A DNA stretch of 64,000 nucleotides. Source: a virus. Both the position numbers and the translations under genes were made by a program. The notes below the pieces were generated by a model. That model was not told where the DNA came from. It did no database searches and saw nothing but the letters and a program-made list of their open reading frames with translations. Shown here in pieces: positions 59,595 through 64,000 of this stretch (position 1 is the stretch's first letter; each line of letters starts with the position of its first letter). The stretch spans positions 1 to 64,000 of the IMG/VR virus record IMGVR_UViG_3300044737_000031; one strand, 5' to 3'.

Positions 59595-59863
59595 AATGTT
59601 TTCTCTGTCAGTTTAGCTAATTCTAAAATTGTTTTCTCGTGCGCATCGCATTGTTGCCGCAACCGGTAAATTTCATCGAACAACACGAGGTATGGATTGA
59701 TCTTGTTTTGGATGCGCGGATAACACTTGAGCAAATCGCGTATGTCATAGCGTGTGGCATTGTCGCGCGCGGCAATCACCACCGCATGCAGTAGCGTTTC
59801 AGCGTCCGCGCTCTTGCCGCGTTTTCTTGGTACGAATTTCTCAAATTGGAATTGTTTAACCAT
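59591..59863 (-). CDS. Hypothetical helical protein, 90 aa
   Basis: MVKQFQFEKFVPRKRGKSADAETLLHAVVIAARDNATRYDIRDLL...; basic N-terminus, helical body with a coiled C-terminus. Function unknown. Confidence 0.5.
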   Translation of the reverse strand: MVKQFQFEKFVPRKRGKSADAETLLHAVVIAARDNATRYDIRDLLKCYPRIQNKINPYLVLFDEIYRLRQQCDAHEKTILELAKLTEKTL

Positions 59864-60179
59864 GCCGCGCCTTGGCCGTAAATTGGATCAGCACCGCGCC
59901 GGCATGCACGCGCTGGAAAGTGGTTTGCATCACGCAACCGTTAAACCGCGGGATCGATTGTAATTCCTCAATCACCGCGCAATGCACGCAATCCTTGGCG
60001 ATAACGGCCATTTGTTCAACGATTGGGCCGGCACCCGGTTCCTTGGCAAACGTAAGCTCTCCGCTTACTTGTGTGGCCTCGGTATCGTGACTGATGATGC
60101 GCCTAACGATCACCCGCGCCGATTCGCGCAAGAATTGATCCTGCTTTGTCGTCAACTTCAAATGCCTACGGCCCGCCAT
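59856..60179 (-). CDS. Hypothetical protein, 107 aa
   Basis: MAGRRHLKLTTKQDQFLRESARVIVRRI...; N-terminal helix, beta-rich remainder with DCVHCAVIEE. Translation signal GGCGG. Overlaps the 49-residue membrane gene by 14 bases. Confidence 0.5.
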   Translation of the reverse strand: MAGRRHLKLTTKQDQFLRESARVIVRRIISHDTEATQVSGELTFAKEPGAGPIVEQMAVIAKDCVHCAVIEELQSIPRFNGCVMQTTFQRVHAGAVLIQFTAKARHG

Positions 60180-60315
60180 GTTTCCGCCTTTCCATTTCGC
60201 TTTTAAACCATTCGAACATCACCACTTGGTTGTGTGTGATCGTGTGCAATAGCCGCGCGCATTGGATCAGTAACCCAACGATTAACCCGGCCGTGATGTA
60301 TGCGCCCCAACTCAC
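60166..60315 (-). CDS. Small membrane protein, 49 aa
   Basis: GTG start in a GTGA overlap: MSWGAYITAGLIVGLLIQCA gives one TM span, then a basic C-terminus (WFKSEMERRKHGGP). Good ribosome site GGGGAGG. Function unknown. Confidence 0.55.
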   Translation of the reverse strand: MSWGAYITAGLIVGLLIQCARLLHTITHNQVVMFEWFKSEMERRKHGGP

Positions 60316-60515
60316 CGCTTGTACCTCCCCACGGCTTTGATAATGAACAAATCCGAAAGCGTGTATTGGCTGGCCAGCGTATCAACAAGCTCGCCAATCG
60401 TGGTGGATCGATCCACCGCCAAGCAATCCGTTACCTTGATCAATCCCTTATCGCCTTGGACGTGTCGCACCAACTGCAATGCCGGGATCACCGCGCCTTT
60501 TTCTTTCTCGGCCAT
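60312..60515 (-). CDS. Hypothetical protein, 67 aa
   Basis: MAEKEKGAVIPALQLVRHVQGDKGLIKVTDCLAVDRSTT...; alpha/beta. TGATG junction upstream, GTGA downstream. Function unknown. Confidence 0.5.
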   Translation of the reverse strand: MAEKEKGAVIPALQLVRHVQGDKGLIKVTDCLAVDRSTTIGELVDTLASQYTLSDLFIIKAVGRYKR

Positions 60516-60955
60516 CAATAAACCCTCTGTAATTCCTCGGCCGGCTCTTTGCCCTTGGCAGTGCGCCGGGCGTTTTCCTCGCGCTTGGCGGCCTTGCGCT
60601 CGCGCCGGGCGGCCGCTTCCCTGATCCGCTCTTGATCGGCCGGCGTGCTACCGAATGCCACGCGCACTTGTTCCAACGTCATTTTGCCGTGCGGATACAT
60701 CGAAATGATGCGCCAGTAACCGCCCATTGGGCCGCCGGCCGTAAACTCAATCACCGCGCCCATGCCGAGGATCGGTTTAACTTTGTGATCCGCGCCGATC
60801 ATAATGTACCCGCCGCCATCGATCCCCAATAACACCACCGTGGTTGATTTTGTTTCAACCCGGCCGTGTGCGTGGCCGATCCGATCAATCAGGCCGGCGC
60901 GTTGCTCGCCAAATGCGTGAGTTACTTTTTTGATTGTGCCGGTTCCTGTTTCCAT
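60515..60955 (-). CDS. Hypothetical protein, 146 aa
   Basis: Beta-rich N-terminal part (METGTGTIKKVTHAFGEQRAG ... VVLLGIDGGGYIMIG), then a basic helix (RIREAAARRERKAAKREENARR). Could be a small nucleic-acid-binding protein. Overlaps the upstream gene by 34 bases. Confidence 0.5.
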   Translation of the reverse strand: METGTGTIKKVTHAFGEQRAGLIDRIGHAHGRVETKSTTVVLLGIDGGGYIMIGADHKVKPILGMGAVIEFTAGGPMGGYWRIISMYPHGKMTLEQVRVAFGSTPADQERIREAAARRERKAAKREENARRTAKGKEPAEELQRVY

Positions 60956-61596
60956 AATTCAAGCGGTGTTGCGAACGGGCAAGCCTCTGGCGATGGCCAA
61001 GGCTGGCCGTAGTATTCCCCGTACGGTGGTGCGATTTCGAACCATCCAAAGTTTTGGCCGCTCATTTGATCAAGCAGCATCATGCATGCATCCGGCCGGC
61101 GGATGCCGCGGCTTTGCAGATAAAACAATTGCTCGGCCGGAAAAATAGCCTCGCCATCAAGCTTGCGGAAAATCACGCCATCCTTTTCCCGGCCCACGTA
61201 CGACTTGATATCTTGCGCCAACGCGTACTCGTACGGAAAAATTCCAAGCGTGCCCTTTGGCGTGAGAATCTGTACACGCTTCACCTTAACGCCGGCAACC
61301 TCGCCAACATCCATTTGCCATGGCAATGCGTACCAAATGCTAAACGGCGGCACCGTGTATTCAGTTTGGGGCGACTTGTGCACGATGATCCACGCGCCTT
61401 CCTCTGGCACGAGCTTGCCGAAATCTTGCGGAAAGTAGTTTTGAAATTCATCGTGTGCACCGCCCATCCTTACCGATGCGGCAACGCAAAAATTCATCAC
61501 GGCATCGCGGGTTTCCTCGCTTTCGTCGTAATCGGGGTTGAGGATGTATTTACCCTTTTGGATATCCTCTTTTAAACTTCGCCGGCGGCTGTGCAT
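60922..61596 (-). CDS. Hypothetical protein, 224 aa
   Basis: MHSRRRSLKEDIQKGKYILNPDYDE...; mixed alpha/beta with PFSIWYALPWQMDVGEV and GIRRPDACMMLLDQM. First gene behind the family B promoter at 61.6 kb; A-rich leader (CTCAAAAGAAAAAATCAAG) without Shine-Dalgarno. Function unknown. Confidence 0.55.
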   Translation of the reverse strand: MHSRRRSLKEDIQKGKYILNPDYDESEETRDAVMNFCVAASVRMGGAHDEFQNYFPQDFGKLVPEEGAWIIVHKSPQTEYTVPPFSIWYALPWQMDVGEVAGVKVKRVQILTPKGTLGIFPYEYALAQDIKSYVGREKDGVIFRKLDGEAIFPAEQLFYLQSRGIRRPDACMMLLDQMSGQNFGWFEIAPPYGEYYGQPWPSPEACPFATPLELWKQEPAQSKK

Positions 61597-61621
61597 CTTG
61601 ATTTTTTCTTTTGAGATTGAT

Positions 61622-61656
61622 GTTTAAAGTTTTATGCGTTGTTTGGATCGGCGCAA
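61622..61656 (-). promoter_or_regulatory. Promoter with family B operator (copy 6)
   Basis: Minus TTGCGC (61656-61651), 16 bases, TAAAAC (61634-61629), within the half-symmetric site GTTTAAAGTTTTATGC. Overlaps the end of the 87-residue gene. Confidence 0.6.
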
Positions 61657-61887
61657 GCTTTTTCTGTTACCTCGGCAACCATCCATGTCCAGCCATCCAA
61701 GCAACGGTACATATTGACGCCACAAAATCGGCCCGGCCAACCGCGGGTTGCGCGCACCGGTTGATTGCAATGCGGCTTTGATCGATTGGCATTTAAGCCG
61801 GATATCAGTTGTCACGCATACGTGGCCCTCCACGATAGCTTGTTGCAACACGCGAAATTCCTTGCGGCGACGGGTTGCGGTGATCAC
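61624..61887 (-). CDS. Hypothetical protein, 87 aa
   Basis: MITATRRRKEFRVLQQAIVEGHVCVTTDIRLKCQSI...; helical, basic C-terminus. Its last codons contain the operator site. ATGA upstream. Function unknown. Confidence 0.5.
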   Translation of the reverse strand: MITATRRRKEFRVLQQAIVEGHVCVTTDIRLKCQSIKAALQSTGARNPRLAGPILWRQYVPLLGWLDMDGCRGNRKSLRRSKQRIKL

Positions 61888-62438
61888 TCGGCCACCAACC
61901 TTTCCACGGTTGCATCAAACTCGGCCGCGTTGCGTTTCACGCGCCGGCCAAATATCGCCTTGGCCGCACACTCGGCTTGCCGTTCCGAAAGTGCACTCAA
62001 TACCAATTGCTCGGCCAATGAACGGTGAAATGATGTGCCCTGAGTATTCAGCGCTGCCAACACATCGGCAAAATCCTCGCCACGCTTGGATTTACGCGCG
62101 TCAATTTCGGCTTGCTCGGCTTGCCACTTTGCGTGGCGGGCATCGCGTGCCGCATCGGCCAATGATTTTTGCTCGGCCGTTTGGCGGTTGCGCACACACG
62201 TTGCGATTTCGCCGCCGATCTTTTCCGCGCACGTGGTACCGATAAACGCACTTCCGCCGGCGTAATTGATTACCACGTGGTGAATTATTCCGGTGCCGCA
62301 ATGCGCGCATGTGCCAGCGCCAGCCGGCGCGGCCGCCATCGCGTTGTTGTATGCGGCCGGGTTGTGCTCGGCTAGTGAGGCCGAGGGCAAAGAAAAGAAA
62401 CCAACCACGCGGGCGGTTTTCCAATCGTTCGAATTCAT
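61884..62438 (-). CDS. Zinc-ribbon and coiled-coil protein, 184 aa
   Basis: GTCAHCGTGIIHHVVI ... AFIGTTCAEKIG near residue 45-80, a known zinc-ribbon pattern in proteins of plasmids and phages, followed by helical coiled segments (ARDARHAKWQAEQAEIDARKS). Leader CAATTTCAAAACTCAAATG lacks Shine-Dalgarno. Function unknown. Confidence 0.6.
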   Translation of the reverse strand: MNSNDWKTARVVGFFSLPSASLAEHNPAAYNNAMAAAPAGAGTCAHCGTGIIHHVVINYAGGSAFIGTTCAEKIGGEIATCVRNRQTAEQKSLADAARDARHAKWQAEQAEIDARKSKRGEDFADVLAALNTQGTSFHRSLAEQLVLSALSERQAECAAKAIFGRRVKRNAAEFDATVERLVAE

Positions 62439-62468
62439 TTGAGTTTTGAAATTGAAACCGGCACCGAG

Positions 62469-62753
62469 TTAGGCGGCCAGCAACGCGGCCGCTTTGGCGC
62501 GAGTGGCAAGCTCGCGCGCCTCGCGAGCAATGATGCAATCCATCCCACTGCTTGCCAGCGTGGCCGATCCGTCCAACCAAATGTAAGCTTGCACGTGCGA
62601 TTTCTTGGCGCGCGGTGGCAAGACGTTCACCCGATCTTTAATCCCGCGGCTGGCGTACGCCTTGCGGATAGAATCGAATTTTTCCCCGGCGGGAATGGTG
62701 GAATCAGTTACCCGGTAAAGCCGGCCGTCAATCTTGATCGTTTGCGTTGTCAT
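62469..62753 (-). CDS. Hypothetical protein, first gene after operator-promoter A (right copy)
   Basis: 94 residues: MTTQTIKIDGRLYRVTDSTIPAG...; beta start then helical (REARELATRAKAAALL). Start codon nine bases after the predicted -10; no Shine-Dalgarno. Shares MTT start with the left copy's gene but no clear further similarity. Confidence 0.55.
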   Translation of the reverse strand: MTTQTIKIDGRLYRVTDSTIPAGEKFDSIRKAYASRGIKDRVNVLPPRAKKSHVQAYIWLDGSATLASSGMDCIIAREARELATRAKAAALLAA

Positions 62754-62755
62754 CG

Positions 62756-62790
62756 TGCCAGCATCATAAGCCGCTTATGATACCGCGCAA
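62756..62790 (-). promoter_or_regulatory. Promoter with 19-bp palindromic operator, right copy
   Basis: Minus TTGCGC (62790-62785), 16 bases, TATGAT (62768-62763); palindrome ATCATAAGCCGCTTATGAT at 62763-62781 covers the -10, as at 3695-3729. Confidence 0.75.
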
Positions 62791-62935
62791 CGCTTTTTTT
62801 CAACTATTTTTAGGGCGCTCAGGATGCCTCTAGCCGGCACCGGGCACGCCGGCGGCCGCCCAACCCTGATTACTCGCACCACTGTCAATTTGCCGATCAT
62901 ACCGGGTTATCTAGCAGCCGGGATGCCATCCGCCC

Positions 62936-62974
62936 GGCGTAAGTAGTTACGCGTTTTACTTACGCGCCGCGTAA
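62936..62974. repeat. Nested inverted repeats of GCGTAA words
   Basis: Four copies of a GTTACGC/GCGTAA-type word in ~40 bases form two overlapping inverted repeats (GCGTAAGTA / TACTTACGC and AGTTACGCG / CGCGTAACT) directly after the HNH-gene stop. They could pair alternately. The rest of the 220-base gap 62754-62974 holds the operator-promoter and a GC-rich stretch in which I see nothing else. Confidence 0.6.
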
Positions 62975-63595
62975 CTATCTGACTTGATCAAATGGCGTGA
63001 TGATTGGCGGCAATTTGAGGCCGGTATTGGTTTTGCGCTCGCGCACGAGGTAGCCAATCGCCTCGGCCTCTTTCTCGTTGTCATGTATCCACGCGTGGTG
63101 GCTGCCAGCGCCCTCACAAATGCCCATCCACGTGGTTGTGTCACAAAGGTAGCGGCCGCGCCGTTTGATGTGGTGTGGCCGCGGTGAGGATTTGCGCCGG
63201 CATTGTTTGCCCGTTTTCGGATCAACGAATTCACACCGCGGATGCAATGGCCACCAAATCTTTTTGAGCTTTTCGTATATCGCGTTGATGCCGGCGCGCG
63301 CTTTGGATATCGGCGCAAGCCTCTTTGGCCGGCAATGCAATGTGGAAGCTGCCTTGAACAGCGTGCGCCGGTTTCTCAACAGTCGCACAACATTTCCCAT
63401 CTTGGCTTTTGGCGGTTTGGCCGTCTTGATTACTTCCCCGGTTCGATCACTGATGTGCACCAATCGATCCGCGTACTTACGCACGAATCTTTCCGCATAC
63501 GGAAACCCGGCGCGATGCGCGATTTCATCCGCGGCCGGCGCGCTGATCGGCCCGCCTGTATTCCACATCAATCCTTTGCGTACTGTGATTATCAT
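62975..63595 (-). CDS. HNH endonuclease-like protein
   Basis: 206 residues from MIITVRKGLMWN (A/C-rich leader). C-terminal CEFVDPKTGKQCRRK then PRPHHIKRRGRY and ...GSHHAWIHDN: His-His...His within a Cys-supported treble clef. N-terminal part is basic (VVRLLRNRRTLFK). Might be a homing-type or packaging nuclease. Confidence 0.65.
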   Translation of the reverse strand: MIITVRKGLMWNTGGPISAPAADEIAHRAGFPYAERFVRKYADRLVHISDRTGEVIKTAKPPKAKMGNVVRLLRNRRTLFKAASTLHCRPKRLAPISKARAGINAIYEKLKKIWWPLHPRCEFVDPKTGKQCRRKSSPRPHHIKRRGRYLCDTTTWMGICEGAGSHHAWIHDNEKEAEAIGYLVRERKTNTGLKLPPIITPFDQVR

Positions 63596-63617
63596 TTTGA
63601 GTTTTGAATTTGAGATA

Positions 63618-63644
63618 CCGCCGCGGGTTTTATTTCCGCGGCGG
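63618..63644. other. Inverted repeat in leader of HNH gene
   Basis: CCGCCGCGG and CCGCGGCGG, 9-bp arms around nine A/T-rich bases, 23 bases upstream of the HNH-gene start codon; no T run on the minus strand. Leader hairpin or attenuator. Confidence 0.45.
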
Positions 63645-63662
63645 CACTTTGGTTTGAAGTTG

Positions 63663-63824
63663 TTACTTGCCCGGCCCGGAACCGCCGGCGGGCACCGGCC
63701 CAACCTTGCCGCCCCGTTTTGCCGAGGCCGGCCCGATGTGCGGATGTTTCGGTGCGCGCTGGCTTTTCGGCCGCGGCGTAAAATTTCCATCGCCGCCCTT
63801 GATTCTTAATCCTTTTCCTTTCAT
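63663..63824 (-). CDS. Basic Gly-rich miniprotein, 53 aa
   Basis: MKGKGLRIKGGDGNFTPRPKSQRAPKHPH...; basic and disordered. Preceded by AAAGGTGGTGA, one of the strongest ribosome sites in the window, matching that of the 44703-45104 gene. Function unknown. Confidence 0.55.
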   Translation of the reverse strand: MKGKGLRIKGGDGNFTPRPKSQRAPKHPHIGPASAKRGGKVGPVPAGGSGPGK

Positions 63825-63863
63825 GCAATCACCACCTTTCTGTTGCCGGGAAGCTATCGGCAA

Positions 63864-64000
63864 TTATTGATCGTGGCAATTCTGCCGTTGCAGCCACATG
63901 GCCATCCACTTTTGTATGCACCCAATGGAATTGAGCGTGGCAATGGCCGTTTCGATATTGGGCGGCTCGGAATGTTCGCATCCTTTTTCCAAGCGCAAGC
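63864..64000 (-). CDS. C-terminal end of a gene entering from the right
   Basis: 44 residues to a TAA: ...EKGCEHSEPPNIETAIATLN.., ending WLQRQNCHDQ. Clean open frame; the start lies outside. No function can be given. Confidence 0.5.
   Translation of the reverse strand, partial: LRLEKGCEHSEPPNIETAIATLNSIGCIQKWMAMWLQRQNCHDQ

Overview
The window is a contiguous piece of a tailed-phage genome (siphovirus with a lambda-like tail tip). All ~85 supportable genes lie on the minus strand, so the biology reads from right to left. Coding density is very high: most genes overlap the next by 1-4 bases (ATGA, GTGA, TGATG or TAATG junctions) and no gap exceeds about 270 bases. I see no tRNA, rRNA, CRISPR array, integrase or insertion sequence. 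Two lipobox proteins, a probable holin/spanin region and several Sec-type signal peptides suggest a Gram-negative (diderm) host. The sequence is GC-rich and full of GGCC/CCGG-type words. I cannot name the host.

Layout in the direction of transcription (right to left). (1) 64.0-55.3 kb: early/accessory genes, mostly small. They include an HNH nuclease, an ASCH-domain protein, a DUF1643-type protein, an RNase H and several Cys-pair (zinc-ribbon) miniproteins. (2) 55.3-53.2 kb: terminase small and large subunits. (3) 52.9-45.2 kb: an insert of accessory genes between terminase and portal. It holds a miniature protein-kinase-like protein, a HhH DNA glycosylase-like protein, two PD-(D/E)XK-type nuclease candidates, a DPPY methyltransferase candidate, a DnaJ-type zinc-finger microprotein and many zinc-ribbon proteins. 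(4) 45.1-30.8 kb: head and connector genes: portal, MuF minor head protein fused to an HExxH metallopeptidase-like tail, a DnaQ-type exonuclease, scaffold, major capsid protein, head-tail connectors and tail tube. (5) 30.8-11.2 kb: tail genes in lambda order: G and GT chaperones, a very long tape measure, M, L, K, I and J, then fiber/appendage proteins. (6) 13.4-6.1 kb: an isolated CheY-like receiver protein, glycosyltransferase-like protein, holin/lipoprotein candidates, a GH75-like endolysin candidate and a small HExxH protein. (7) 5.5-0 kb: HerA-like ATPase, OB-fold protein and the N-terminal part of an SbcC/Rad50-like ATPase that runs off the left edge.

Regulation is unusually legible. 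Three families of short sites recur across the window. The first is a 16-bp palindrome (AGCCTCAATTGAGGCT type), seven copies, always at gene boundaries. The second is an imperfect 16-bp palindrome (GCACAAAGTTTTGTGC type), six copies, in several cases on the -10 of a TTGACG promoter. The third is a 19-bp palindrome (ATCATAAGCCGCTTATGAT) that covers the -10 of two almost identical promoters 59 kb apart, each predicted to give a nearly leaderless mRNA. Together they look like a genome-wide repressor/stoperator-like network, with no obvious repressor gene in the window. Two compact terminator-promoter units precede the scaffold/capsid and 38.9-kb genes.

Most unexpected items: the kinase-like miniprotein and receiver-domain protein in one phage; the MuF-metallopeptidase fusion; a tape measure carrying ~900 extra low-complexity residues between two copies of its C-terminal motif; and two long ORFs with in-frame internal signal peptides.
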